This document shows positions 1 through 10,566 of a stretch of 64,000 bases of DNA, piece after piece. The notes beneath the pieces were generated by a model. That model was not told the DNA's origin, did no database searches, and worked only from the letters and a program-made list of their open reading frames with translations. Source of the DNA: Neostapfia colusana (taxonomy: Eukaryota; Streptophyta; Magnoliopsida; Poales; Poaceae); NCBI GenBank assembly GCA_030760725.1, contig JASWHV010000018.1:23468273-23532272 (forward strand). Direction: 5' to 3'. The first letter of the stretch is position 1, and every line of letters begins with the position of its first letter. The translations under genes were made by a program, and so were the position numbers.

Positions 1-717
1 TTGTCTATTATCTGCCGTATCTGTAGTTACGCCGGTGGTTGCCTCTGGTCGAAGGCTTCTGAGTCTTCATCTTGCCGCCCTGCCCATGCCGCACGCTAGT
101 CGTAGTGGTTGATGATGGCGCAGGTGGCATGGCATGTCTTGTCGCAGCGTTTATTACCTGGCAGGTTCTGACACCGCGCACCAGTCTGTGATGCGACCAG
201 GCGCAACGGCACCTGACAGGCGCGTGCTCCGCGTTTCCGCGTCTTGGGAAGACGCGGGCCTTGAATACCTTGTACGGGCAAGGTGTGGGGCGCCTTTACG
301 CCCGCTGCCTACCGCTCGGGGGCAGGCAGCACCGTCCTTCTGGCCACGTGGCGGGTCCGGAGCTCTCTTCTGAGGAGAGGGAGGTCCGGCCCCGCTGGAC
401 GCGTGGTACCTTCGGACCTATCTCCCGCGGAGGGGGAGGTCCAGCTTCTGTATGCCACGTGGCGGGCCCGGAGCTGTCCTCTGAGGAGAGGGAGGTCCGG
501 CCCCGCTGGACGCATGGCGTCTTCGGACCTCTCTCCCGCGGAGGGGGAGGTTCGGCTTCTGTATGCCGCGTGGCGGGCCAGGAGCTCTCCTCTGAGGAGA
601 GGGAGGTCTGGCCCCGCCGGACGCGTGGCGCCTTTGGAGCTCTCCCTGCGGAGAAGGGCGAGCACCTTAGGCATTTTACCCTGTGCGCGGGGGTACCCCA
701 TATCTCAGGTACCGACA
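1..717 (-). repeat. Partial Tat-family LTR, minus strand, cut by the window edge
   Basis: Read on the minus strand, this begins at 717 with the LTR start TGTCGGTACC and runs through the roughly 110-bp minisatellite with CCACGTGG motifs towards the LTR middle. The rest of the LTR and its element lie left of the window. It abuts a plus-strand LTR fragment at 718 with no spacer. The simplest reading is a minus-strand Tat element, or solo LTR, inserted into a plus-strand LTR. The predicted TSD on the right is cgccc (718-722); the partner is outside the window. No coding potential is assigned: the overlapping open frames are low-complexity Arg/Pro/Gly-rich artefacts of the GC-rich repeats. Confidence 0.85.
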
Positions 718-1392
718 CGCCCCATACCATGCCCGTACAAGGTATTCAAGGCCCGCGTCTTCCCAAGACGCGGAGACGCGGAGCACGCTTCTGTCAGGTG
801 CCGTTGCGCCCAGTCGCATCACAGACTGGTGCGCGGTGTCAGAACCTGTCAGCCAATAAACACCGCGACAAGACAACTCATGCCGCCTGCGCCGTCATCA
901 ACCGCTACGACTGGCATGCGGCATGGGCAGGGCGGCAAGATGAAGACTCAGAAGCCTTCGGCCAGAGACAACTACCGGCATAACTGCAGATACGGTAGAT
1001 AATAGACAATCTTCCCGGGACCACCTGTCAGGTCCCGGCTCCCCTTGTAAGCCGCCCGAGTCTTGGACTATAAAAGGCTCGGGTAGGCGTCGATAGCAAG
1101 GGTTCGCATCTTGCAACTCATACGCTAGCCATACACTCTCAAGCTGTAACTCACCCCCAAGCTCAGGCCTTCGGCCCTGAGCAGCAAGCAATACAGCGAG
1201 CTCCATAGCTCGCCGTGGACGTAGGGTTTTACGCTACGGCAGCCTGAACCACGTAAAACTCGCCGTGTCAAGCTCTTACTAACTCGTTCCATCTGCGCAA
1301 GCTCTCCGCTAGGAACTAGCCCCTCCGAAAAAAGAACCTCCGCGGGCTGCCCAGTGCAGGCCCGGGGGAAGTGTCGACCGCATACTTCGACA
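718..1392 (+). repeat. 3' portion of a Tat-family LTR, plus strand
   Basis: This matches the downstream 60 percent of the X1-X5 LTRs, from the cgccccatacc segment to the terminal CTTCGACA, including a TATAAAA box at 1069-1075. The upstream part is missing because the minus-strand LTR at 1-717 interrupts it. It is not followed by the family PBS (TTTGGCGCGCC), so it is a 3' LTR or a solo LTR and not a 5' LTR. The first five bases after it, ccctc (1393-1397), would be its TSD. Confidence 0.85.
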
Positions 1393-1502
1393 CCCTCAAT
1401 TTGAAAATTGGGTTTCACAAATGTGTTCTCCACCTTTGAATGAGCAGCCATGCCAAAAATTGGAAATCTTGGAGCTGGTTTGCCATACTTTTTGAGGCAA
1501 TA
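1393..1502. other. 110-bp non-LTR spacer, possible pre-insertion host DNA
   Basis: This short AT-richer segment separates two Tat LTRs and matches nothing else in the window. It is open on the minus strand along its whole length, with a protein-like composition (roughly YCLKKYGKPAPRFPIFGMAA at its right-hand end). It may be a scrap of the sequence into which the elements inserted, possibly a gene fragment; I do not recognise the product. The last five bases, caata (1498-1502), are the predicted left TSD of element X1. Confidence 0.5.
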
Positions 1503-2599
1503 TGTCGGTACCTGCGATATGGGGTACCCCCGCGCACAGGGGAAAATGCCTAAGGAACTCGCCCTTCTCCGAAGGGAGAGCTCCGAAGGTGCCACGCGTC
1601 AGGCGGGGCCGGACCTCCCTCCCCTCAGAGGAGAGCTCCGGGCCCGCCACATGGCATACAGAAGCCGGACCTCCGCCTCCGCGGGTGAGGGGTCCGAAGG
1701 TGCCACGTATCCGGCGGGGCCGGACCTCCCTCTCCTCAGAGAGGAGCTCCGGGCCCGCCACGTGGCCGGCAGAAGCCGAACCTCCCCCTTCGCGGGGAGA
1801 GGTCCGGAGGATCCACGTGCCCCACGGGCCGGACCCTCCTCTCCTCTGAGAAGGGCTCCGGGCCCGCCACGTGGCCAGAAGAACGGCGCTGCCTGCCCCC
1901 GAGCGATAGGCAGCGGGCGTAAAGACGCCCCATACCTTGCCCGTACAAGGTATTCAAGGACCGCGTCTTCCCAAGATGCGGAGACGCGGAGCACGCCTCT
2001 GTCAGGTGCCGTTGCGCCCAGTCGCATCACAGACTGGCGCGCAGTGGCAGAACCTGCCAGCCAATAAACGCAGCGACAAGACATCCCATGCCGCCCCCGC
2101 CGTCATCATCCACTACGACTTGCATGCGGCACGGGCAGGGCTGCAAGACAAAGACTCAGAAGCCTTCGCCAGAGACAACTACCGTCATAACTGCAGATAC
2201 GGTAGATGATAGACAATCTTCCCGGGACCACCTGTCGGGTCCCGGCCCCCCTTGTAAGCCACCCGAGTCTTGGACTATAAAAGGCTCGGGTAGGCGACGA
2301 TAGCAAGGGTTCGCATTGCTGCAAATCACACGCTAGCCATTCACTCCCAAGCTGTAACTCACCCCCAAGCTCATGACTCCGGCCCTGAGCAGCAAGCAAT
2401 ACAGCGAGCTCCATAGCTCGCCGTGGACGTAGGGTTTTACGCTCCGGCGGCCTGAACCACGTAAAACTCACCGCATCAAGCTCTTACTAACTCGTCCATC
2501 CGCGCAAGCTCTCCGCAAGGGACTAGCCCCACCGAAAAAAGAACCTCCGCAGGCTGCCCAGTGCAGGCCCGGGGGAAGTGTCGACCGAACACTTCGACA
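1503..2599 (+). repeat. X1 5' LTR (1097 bp)
   Basis: It starts TGTCGGTACC and ends CTTCGACA, and is directly followed by the family PBS. It contains about three units of the roughly 110-bp GC-rich minisatellite (about 1600-1880). G-boxes CACGTG lie at 1759-1764 and 1868-1873; the first unit has the altered CACATG. Confidence 0.9.
2276..2282 (+). promoter_or_regulatory. TATA box of the X1 5' LTR
   Basis: TATAAAA in the conserved context GGAC-TATAAAA-GGCTCGGG. The same box occurs in every other Tat LTR here: + strand at 1069, 5094, 6355, 28246, 33954, 35981 and 57113; minus strand at 57817-57823 and 63121-63127. It marks the presumed U3/R promoter, with transcription expected to start about 30 bp downstream. 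Confidence 0.75.
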
Positions 2600-2620
2600 T
2601 TTGGCACGCCAGGTAGGGGG
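2600..2620 (+). promoter_or_regulatory. Primer-binding site of X1
   Basis: TTTGGCACGCCAGGTAGGGG directly follows the LTR end. The other copies read TTTGGCGCGCC, so X1 has one G to A difference. The position and the TGGCGC start fit a tRNA primer site; I cannot name the tRNA with confidence. Confidence 0.7.
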
Positions 2621-2656
2621 CTTTTCCCCTTGCGCTACGAGTTTCCGCCGACGAAG

Positions 2657-4327
2657 ATGACCAAGCTTCCCTCAGCGGCAAACTCTTCCCCCCCCCCCCC
2701 CCCCCGCGTCCACGGCGAACTGCGACCAGGGGGGAGTACATGTCGACACGCTCAGGACAGGGTGTGTCGGAACAAGCTGGGAGCCAGCAACCGGCTCTGG
2801 CAGCGCCGACCCCGGTAATGCAGGCTCCAACCAGCGTCAGGCCTTCAGTAGCGCTGGGCGTACCCAGTGGGGGTGCGCTAGCCGCAGAAAGAGCGCTACT
2901 GCACAATCCACCTGCTGGGGATGCGCCTCAGGCAGCGACCCAGCAGTGGATTCGCGAGGTAGACCGTCTCGTCGTTGCCGCCGCAAACCCTCGACTTCGG
3001 CGGGGACGACGCTCGAGTCAACTGGCAGTGTCGCTGACGCGCACGCCCACGGTTGACGGGCAGATGGCGAACTTCAGCTCCGCCAGGACTCCGACGACGG
3101 ACCTGAGGGCAGAGCTGGAGCGATGCCACTTGGGCCAAGATATTCGAGTGTTCCTCGAGCGACGTCGAGAGAGGCGTCGCATCCAAGAGACTGGCGACAA
3201 CATGATGTCGGCCTCAACCCAGCCTGAAGGGCAGATCTTCGCCACGCGATCTCTGCCCCAGGCGTACGCCGCACAGCATATGCCGCAACCATTTGCCCAG
3301 CAAATGGCGTCCCCGGTCTATGGTGCAGCCTTGCCCATACCAGGTTGTACAGTGCCAAGTGCGAATCAAGCGTTCGCGGCACCGATACCTGCGGCAACAG
3401 GAGCAGGATGTGCGGCTCTTGCACCCCACCTTCGCTTCGCGAAGTGGCCTCGCAAGTTTTGGCCGCACCTGCCCGAAAAGTACGATGGCATTGTCAATCC
3501 GGCGGAGTTCCTCCAGATCTACTCCACCGCCGTACTCGCCGCAGGAGGGGATGAGGCTGTCATGGCCAACTATTTCCCCGTCGCCTTAACCGGCCCAGCC
3601 CGGTCTTGGCTCATGAACCTACCCCAGGATTCCGTGACCTCCTGGGGAGAGCTCAGTCGGCAGTTCGTCGCCAACTTCGGCAGTTCCTACACCCGTCCTG
3701 GCACGGAGCTCGACCTCCACGCCATCCAGCAACAACCAGGGGAGTCGCTGCGCTCTTTCATCCAGCTGTTTTCCCAGGTGCGGAACACCATCCCACACAT
3801 CCAGAACGCTTCTGTGGTAGTGGCGTTCCGGCAAGGCGTTCGGGACAAGAAGATGCTCGAGAAGCTCGCGACTAGGGAGGTCCGCGATGTTTCAGAACTC
3901 TTCGGCCTGGCAGACAAGTGTGCCACAGCAGCCGAAGGTCAGAGCTGGCACTCCCTGCCGGCCTCCGAGCCAGGGGGTCAACCAGGATCTGGCGCCACTT
4001 CATATAAAAGCGGCAGGAAGATCAAGAACGGAGGCGGAAGCAAGATAAAGCCGCCAGCCACGACCCCCGTTGCCACAACGGCGGCGCCCAGTGGAGCTCG
4101 TGGGCCGCGCCCCAACAAGAGGCCGCGACAATCACCGGCCCCAGACGGGGGCCAGGATGAGTTATGACCCGTGCATGGTACGAGTTATCATACCGCTGCC
4201 AAGTGCCCTAACTGATGCCCCACCCTACCGTCAAAGGGAGGGCAAGCAGAAGGTCGAAGCCCTAGACGGCGTCGACCGCCAGGTGGAGTTCCAGGAGCTT
4301 CAGCGCGCCGAGAAGGCAGTGCGAAAT
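2657..4327 (+). pseudogene. gag: X1 gag (frameshifted, interrupted at the 3' end by X2)
   Basis: The start is taken at the ATG of MTKLPSAANS, shared with X2-X5. A run of 18 C (2688-2705) throws this start out of frame with the main frame (2740-4167, 475 aa), so Gag cannot be read through. The main frame carries the Retrotrans_gag region around residues 236-395 (WPRKFWPHLPEKYDG through GELSRQFVANFG to LFGLADKCATAAEG). It stops at 4165-4167 just where X4 has the Cys/His zinc-knuckle-like segment; X1 has an altered codon there and a short deletion. Gag sequence continues to 4327, where X2 is inserted, and resumes at 34306. Gag would form the virus-like particle and package RNA; this copy is non-functional. 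Confidence 0.85.
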
Positions 4328-5445
4328 TGTCGGTACCCTCGATATGGGGTACCCCCGCGCACAGGGGAAAATGCCTAAGGATCTCGCCCTTCTCCACAGG
4401 GAGAGCTCCGAAGGCGCCACGCGTCCAGCGGGGCCGGACCTCCCTCTCCTCAGAGGAGAGCTCCGGGCCCACCACGTGGCATACAGAAGCCGGACCTCCC
4501 CCTCCGCGGGAGAGAGGTCCGAAGGTGCCGCGTCTCCGGAGAGGCCAGACCTCCCTCTCCTCAGAGAGGAGCTCCGGGCTCGCCGCGTGGCCAACAGAAG
4601 CCGAACCTCCCCCTCCGCGGGGAGAGGTCCGAAGGCTCCACGTGTCCTGCGGGGCCGGACCCCCCTCTCTTCTGAGGAGGGCTGCGGGCCCGCCACGTGG
4701 CCAGCAGAACGGCGCTGCCTGCCCCCGAGCGATAGGCAGCGGGTGTAAAGACGCCCCATACCTTGCCCGTACAAGGTATTCAAGGCCCGCGCCTTCCCAA
4801 GACGCGGAGCACGCCTCTGTCAGGTGCCGTTGCGCCCAGTCGCATCACAGACTGGTGCGCAGTGTCAGAGGCTGCCAGCCAATAAACGCAGCGACAAGAC
4901 ATCCCATGCCGCCCCCGCCGTCATCATCCACTACGACTAGCATGCGGCATGGGCAGAGCTGCAAGACAAAGACTCAGAAGCCTTCGGCAGAGACAACTAC
5001 CGGCATAACTGCAGATACGGTAGATATCAGTCAATCTCCCCGGGACCACCTGTCGGGTCCTGGCCCCCCTTGTAAGCCACCCGAGTCATGGACTATAAAA
5101 GGTTCGGGTAGGCGACGTTAGCAGGGGTTCGTACTCTAGCCATCTGCACCCCTGGGTTCGGACTCTGCAACTCATACGCTAGCCATACACTCCCAAGCTG
5201 TAACTCACCCCCAAGCTCAGGACTCCGGCCCTGAGCAGCAAGCAATACAGCGAGCTCCATAGCTCGCCGTGGACGTAGGTTTTTACGCTCCGGCGGCCTG
5301 AACCACGTAAAACTCACCGCGTCAAGCTCTTACTAACTCGTCCATCCGCGCAAGCTCTCCGCAAGGGACTTGCCCCACCGAAAAAAGAACCTCCGCGGGC
5401 TGCCCAGTGCAGGCCCGGGGGAAGTGTCGACTGAACACTTCGACA
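4328..5445 (+). repeat. X2 5' LTR
   Basis: Tat LTR, TGTCGGTACC to CTTCGACA, with a TATAAAA box at 5094-5100 and several units of the GC-rich minisatellite. Its partner at 33187-34305 carries the same variant CCTCGATATGG near the start. Confidence 0.92.
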
Positions 5446-5467
5446 TTTGGCGCGCCAGGTAGGGGGC
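5446..5467 (+). promoter_or_regulatory. PBS of X2, truncated by the X3 insertion
   Basis: TTTGGCGCGCCAGGTAGGGG then GC directly follows the 5' LTR. X3 begins at 5468; X2 resumes at 28569 with the duplicated ggggc followed by ttttccc, which is the continuation seen in the other copies. Confidence 0.85.
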
Positions 5468-6677
5468 TGTCGGTACCTGAGATATGGGGTACCCCCGCGC
5501 ACAGGGTAAAATGCCTAAGGTGCTCGCCCTTCTCCGCAGGGAGAGCTCCGAAGGCGCCACGCGTCTGGCGGGGCCGGACCTCCCTCTCCTCAGAGGAGAG
5601 CTCCGGGCCCGCCACGTGGCATACAGAAGCCGGACCTCCCCCTCCGGGGGAGAGAGGTCCGAAGACGCCACGCGTCCAGCGAGGCCGGACCTCCCTCTCC
5701 TCAGAGGTGAGCTCCGGACCCGCCACGTGGCATGCAGGAGCCGGACCTCCCCCTCTGCGGGAGAGAGGTCCGAAGACGCCACGCGTCCAGCGAGGCCGGA
5801 CCTCCCTCTCCTCAGAGGTGAGCTCCGGTCCCGCCACGTGGCATGCAGGAGCCGGACCTCCCCCTCTGCGGGAGAGAGGTCCGAAGACGCCACGCGTCCA
5901 GCAGGGCCGGACCTCCCTCTCCTCAGAGGTGAGCTCCGGACCCGCCACGTGGCTGGGAGAACGGTGCTGCCTGCCCCCGGGCGGTAGGCAGCGGGCGTAA
6001 AGGCGCCCCTCACCTTGCCAGTACAAGGAATTCAAGGCCCGCGTCTTCCCAAGACGCGGAAACGCGGAGCACGCGCCTGTCAGGTGCCGTTGCATCCAGT
6101 CGCATCACAGACTGGCGCGCGGTGTCAGAACCTGACAGGTAATAAACGCCGCGACAAGACATCCCATCCCGCCTGCGCCGTCATCAACCACTACGACTGG
6201 CGCACGGCATGGGCAGGGCGGCGAAAGGAAGACTCAGAAGCCTTCGACCGGAGGCGACCACCGGCATAACTACAGATACGGTAGATAATAGACAATCTTC
6301 CCGGGACCACCTATCGGGTCCCGGCTTCCCTTGTAAGCCGCCCGAGCCTTGGACTATAAAAGGCTCGGGTAGGCGTCGATAGCAGGGGTTCGCATTCTGC
6401 AACTCATACGCTAGCCATACACTCTCAAGCTGTAACTCACCCCCAAGCTCAGGCCCCTGGCCCTGAGCAGCAAGCAATACAGCGAGCTCCATAGCTCGCC
6501 GTGGACGTAGGGTTTTACGCTCCGGCGGCCTGAACCACGTAAAACTTCCTGTGTCAAGCTTGCACTAACTCGTCGATTCGCGCAAGCTCTCCGCTAGGAA
6601 CTAGCCCCTCCGAAAAAAGAACCTCCGCGGGCTGCCCAGTGCAGGCCCGGGGGAAGTGTCGATCGCACACTTCGACA
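5468..6677 (+). repeat. X3 5' LTR (1210 bp, four minisatellite units)
   Basis: About 110 bp longer than the X1, X2 and X4 LTRs because it has four, not three, minisatellite units. The palindrome GCCACGTGGC recurs at 5611, 5722, 5833 and 5944, exactly 111 bp apart. The TATA box is at 6355-6361. Confidence 0.93.
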
Positions 6678-6698
6678 TTTGGCGCGCCAGTTAGGGGG
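6678..6698 (+). promoter_or_regulatory. PBS of X3
   Basis: TTTGGCGCGCCAGTTAGGGG directly after the 5' LTR, one base different from the X4 copy (CAGGTAGG). Confidence 0.75.
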
Positions 6699-6734
6699 CT
6701 TTTCCCCTAGCGCGACGAGTTTCCGCCGACGAAG

Positions 6735-7984
6735 ATGACCAAGCTTCCTTTAGCGGCAAACTCTCCATCTCCGTGGTCACGGCGAACCGTGACCACAGGG
6801 AGAGTACATGATGACACACTCAGGGCGGAGTGTGACGAGGCAAGCTGGGAGCCAGCAACCGGCTCTGGCAGCACCGGCCCCGGCAATGCAGGCTCCATCC
6901 AGCGTCAGGCCTTCAGTAGCGCCGGGCGTACCCGTTGGGGGTGCGCTAGCCTCAGCAAGGGCGCTACTGCGCAATCCGCCTGCTGGGGACGCGCCTCAGG
7001 CGGCGACCCAGCAGTGGATTCGCGAGGTAAACCGTCTTGCCGTCACCGTCGCAAACCATTGACTTTGGCGGGGATGACGCTCCGACCAACCAGCTGCGTC
7101 GCTGACGCGCACGCTAACGGTTGACAGCCAGACGGGGAAGTTCCAGATCCACTAAGCTTCCGTCGACGGGCCTGAGGACAGAACTGGAACGGTGTCGCTT
7201 AGGCCAAGATGCCCGAGTGTTCCTCGAGCGACGTCAAGAAGGGCGTCGCACTCAAGAGGCTGGCGACAATATGACGTCGGCCTCGACCCAGCCTGAAGGG
7301 CAGATCTTCGCTACGCGGGCTCTGCCCCAGGCATACGTCGCGCAGTATATGTCACAACCATATGCCCTGCAAACGGCGCCCCCGGTCTATAGAGCGGCCT
7401 TGCCCATACCGGGGCATACTGTGCCAGCGGAGGACCAGGCGTTCCCGGCGCCGATACCTGCACTGGGAGCCAGCAACCGGCTCTGGCAGCGCCGACCCCG
7501 GCAATGCAGGCTCCGACCAGTGTCAGGTTTTCAGTAGCGCTGGGTGTACCTAGTGAGGGTGCGCTAGCTGCAGCGAAGAGCGCTGCCACTCAATATGCCG
7601 CAGTCGTATGTCCTATGTATGGCCGCCGGAAGCATGCGGTGCTCGGTGCGAACCAAGCATTCGCGCCCCGCCTTCGCTTCACAAAATGGCCATGCAAGTT
7701 TTGGCCACTCTCGCCTGAGAAGTACGACGGCAGCATCAACCCGGCGGAATTCCTCCAGAGGCCGGGAAATCCAGAAGCTCGCGGGGCGCTTCCGGAAGGG
7801 GAAGCAGCCCCTAGCTGATGCCCCATCCTATAGTAAGGGAGGGCAACCAGAAGGTCGAGGCCCGAGACGGCGACGACTGTCAAGTGGATTTCCAGGAGCT
7901 CCGGCGCGCCGCAAGGGCAGCGCGCAATCATGGAAGCTCCATCTCCAGTGATGACGAGCACTGGAAGATGCCCTGTCCAGAAGC
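6735..7984 (+). pseudogene. gag: X3 gag remnant
   Basis: It begins with the family start ATGACCAAGC, then shifts frame before the MMTHSGRS segment (frame from 6808), which stops at 7060-7062. Gag N-terminal sequence resumes in the 7121-7537 frame. At 7463 a second copy of the N-terminal segment starts (CTGGGAGCCAGCAACC, first at 6845), 618 bp downstream. The core is then deleted: after the LRFTKWPCKFWP...NPAEFLQ segment (about 7760) the frame jumps to the Gag C-terminus (RPGNPEARG), losing most of the Retrotrans_gag domain. It cannot make Gag. Confidence 0.8.
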
Positions 7985-8737
7985 ATGGCTAAGGCCTTGC
8001 GACGAGCGGTAGCGTCGGTGGCTCCCCTCCCAGGTGCAGTACCGCACCTCAGGTGGGTGGGAACCCCCATCAGCTCCAATGACACCGACTGCCCCAGGAA
8101 CATGGCTGGGGCCGGCCAACTACCGCTCATGGTGGCCCTTACTGTCGCCAACGTGAAGATGTACCACGTCTTGGTGGATGGTGGGGCTGGACTGAACCTC
8201 ATCAGTCATGCAGCCTTCAAGAAGCTGCAGATCCCGATGGCCAAGCTCGCCCCATCAAGCCCGCTCTCAGGGGTAGGGCCGGGACAGGTCGTTTCCTACG
8301 GCCGCATCAGCCTCCCGGTGACCTTTGGGGCACCGGGCAGCTACCGGACAGAGTACATTCTGGTCGACGTGGCCGAGACTGACCTCCCCTTCAATGCCAT
8401 AATCGGTAGGCCAGCCCTGTACCGATTCATGGCAATGGCCCACTACGGATACCTTGTCTTGAAGATGCCTACACCAACAGGCGTCCCCAAGGTTTGTGGA
8501 GACCGTGTTGCCGCAGTATTAGCCTTGGAAAGGCTTCGGGCGCTTACAGCAACTAGAGCGCCAGCCCTCAGCGGTACAGGACCAAACCAGCTCCACCCAA
8601 GTGCACGTCACCGTGCCTCTACCGCCGCACCCCGCGTGCAACCCCTTGATGAGGACGACATCCCCACAAGGCTCATCCGAATCAGCGCCGGTGCCACCCA
8701 GACCACCCGGGTAGCCGGGGGCCAGGGTAGCATATAG
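7985..8737 (+). pseudogene. X3 aspartic protease domain (open frame)
   Basis: An open 250-codon frame with a retropepsin-like fold signature: VLVDGGAGLNLIS (catalytic Asp at about residue 65) and further on NAIIGRPALY, matching the AxxGR flap-end motif. In a working Tat element this is the protease section of Gag-Pol; here it is isolated from gag by frameshifts. The X1 counterpart at 34409-35149 is about as well preserved. The first Met is only the first in frame and not a demonstrated start. Confidence 0.75.
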
Positions 8738-9065
8738 GAAGGCGCGCTCGTTGCCCCCCTCCGACATGAGGTCGATGTTCTGCATGACAGCCATCACCGA
8801 GGCCAGAGATCCCCAGGGAGGTGATTGAGCATTACTTAAAGGTCTTTCCCGACGTCCAGCCGTCCGACGAGACGGAAAGTCCGCCGCCCCCGGTGCTTGG
8901 CAAACCGTGTTATTATCCCGAGGGCCGGCGAGAAGCTCCGGAAGCGCATCCACTGCACCAGTCTCAATAAGGCATGTCCTAAAGACCTATTTTTCCTTTG
9001 ACTGATAGAGCAAATAGTAGACTCAATACCAGGCTGTGATATGCTGCGCTTCCCAAATGCTTGCT
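8738..9065 (+). pseudogene. X3 reverse transcriptase N-terminal remnant
   Basis: After the protease stop, fragments in several frames match the start of Tat RT: EGALVAPLRHEVDVLHDS, a PREVIEHYLKV-like stretch near 8815-8845, and KRIHCTSLNKACPKDLF (about 8945-8995) followed by LIEQIVDSIPGCDMLRF. The conserved LNKACPKD is typical of the plant Tat RT. The YxDD catalytic part is absent. Confidence 0.7.
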
Positions 9066-9569
9066 AGGGCTCCCATCAGACCCCTGTGTCTGAAGTAGTT
9101 GAAGGGCGCCCCCTACCTACTAATCCCGGCGTAATCCGACTCGGCATAGCTAGGGGTCCCGCGAATTTCTGGTTTTCGCGCGATGGCTTTAACCCCATAC
9201 CACAGTAACCTGTTCCGCTACCAAGAAGCAAGCGCCAGAAGACCAGACCTCGGATCCCTGACACAACCTCCCGGAGCCCCCAGGACGACAGCGGAGCTTC
9301 CCGTGAGGTCCAAAGCAGCCTGAGGACCCCCGAGTGCCGGGCACCCTGCGATCTCCCCAGGCTAAAAGCTATCCCTCGCAGCTCCATGCGACGGGCAATG
9401 CCGCTGAATGGGCGGCGGAGCTACTGAAGTTTGATCTAGGTTCCCTTTCCCGTCATACAGACATTAACCGAGCATTAGTTCACTTGTGGCTGAAGTAGAC
9501 GCATGCTCAGGGGGCCATGAAGACGATGAAACAGGACCCTGAGCCCTGACCTTCATCAGGACTCATCAA
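9066..9569 (+). other. Degenerate X3 pol interval, no recognisable domain
   Basis: It lies between the RT scrap and the RNase H scrap. No frame carries a domain I recognise; a short NAAEWAAEL-like reading around 9400 hints at the RT-RNase H connection. Presumed decayed or rearranged internal sequence. Confidence 0.45.
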
Positions 9570-9890
9570 ATGATGTTCGCCCACGGCTCCCCGCGAAAGC
9601 AGGGGGCCGATGCTAGCGTACTGTTCCTTATGCCATCGGGGGAGCAGTCTGGGTATGTGGCGCGTCTCAATTCCAAGGCAGCCAACACCATAGCAGAGTA
9701 TGGAGTGCTCATCCTTCTCGCTAGTCGTTGGCTCAGGGCAATCCCCAGTCTGGTTATCAACCAAGACGGCGGAGACAAACCCCCTCGCCTTGGACCTGCA
9801 CCACGTACCGCGCGCTAGCAAGGCCGCAGCTGACGACCTTTCAACGAGGGCCCCCACTGCCACCGGAGCCACTGTGCCTGTAGGGGGGCC
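9570..9890 (+). pseudogene. X3 RNase H (archaeal-type) remnant
   Basis: It contains HGSPRKQGADASVLFLMPSG and SGYVARLNSKAANTIAEYG, the family RNase H with the first catalytic Asp replaced by His (9582-9584). This is followed by a HVPRASKAAADDLSTRA-like tail in another frame. The additional archaeal-like RNase H is characteristic of the Tat lineage. Broken by deletions and frameshifts. Confidence 0.7.
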
Positions 9891-10019
9891 TCGAGAGGAC
9901 GTTGCCGCGACCCACAGCCCGGCCTGCCGAGCCGGGCGAAGGGGGCTAGACCAGCACCACGAAGCTGGCGGTCCCGGCGGCCATGAGCGCCGCCAAGGAT
10001 CATAAGCGTCACTGGGGAC

Positions 10020-10566
10020 TCCGTGCAACCCAGCGCTCAAGATCCAGATGCTCAAGTCAGACCCGATGCATGGATCACGGAGGTCCGGGACTACTTGATA
10101 GACAATATCCTCCCTGATGAACGTGTATCCGCTGAACGGATTGCGCGTATGGCTAAGAGACACATGGCGGTAGAGGGGGGTCTCTACCAACGTGGCGCCA
10201 ACCACATCCTATTGCGGTGCACAACCCAGGGGGAAGGCTGCGACTTGTTCGCTGAGATCCATGGAGGCGAATGTGGGAGTCATTCTTCCTCACGCACGCT
10301 TGTCGGTAAAGCCTTTCGGCATGGCTTCTACTAGCCGGCAACACTCCAGGATGCCGTCGAGCTGGTCGAGAGCTGCTAGGCATGCCTGTTCCATGCCAAG
10401 CAGATCCATACACCGGCTTGGACGGTACGGGTGATCCAGCCCGCATGGCCATTTGCCGTACTAGGGCTGGACATCCCGGGCCTGGGAACATTCCCCAGAA
10501 CCGAAGACAGGGACCCGCTCCCGAACCTTTGGAACACGGAACACCGCTGTAAGTTCTACCCCTAGA
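10020..10566 (+). pseudogene. X3 integrase remnant
   Basis: The open piece 10023-10334 has the integrase zinc-binding region (ILLRCTTQGEGCD, then EIHGGECGSHSSSRTLVGKA and FRHGFY). Beyond a stop come HAKQIHTPA and WPFAVLGLDIPG, the start of the catalytic core. The sequence then jumps to a pol C-terminus-like NLWNTEHRCKFYP ending at about 10565. The DDE core is therefore deleted. Confidence 0.75.

Noticed and set aside
261..1002. Long Arg/Pro/Gly-rich open frames in several frames on both strands, seen again in every Tat LTR (for example around 5333-6095 and 27091-27926)
   Set aside because: They follow the GC-rich LTR minisatellite, are open in up to five frames at once, and have repetitive low-complexity translations. 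They are a composition artefact and not genes.
5530..5960. Regularly spaced repeats resembling a CRISPR array
   Set aside because: The spacing is 111 bp with nearly identical repeat units and no unique spacers, inside a eukaryotic LTR with TSDs. It is a minisatellite.
4328..6677. Tandem LTR array created by unequal recombination (LTR-PBS-LTR)
   Set aside because: The ggggc TSD pair and colinear X2 sequence on both sides of X3 support a plain nested insertion.
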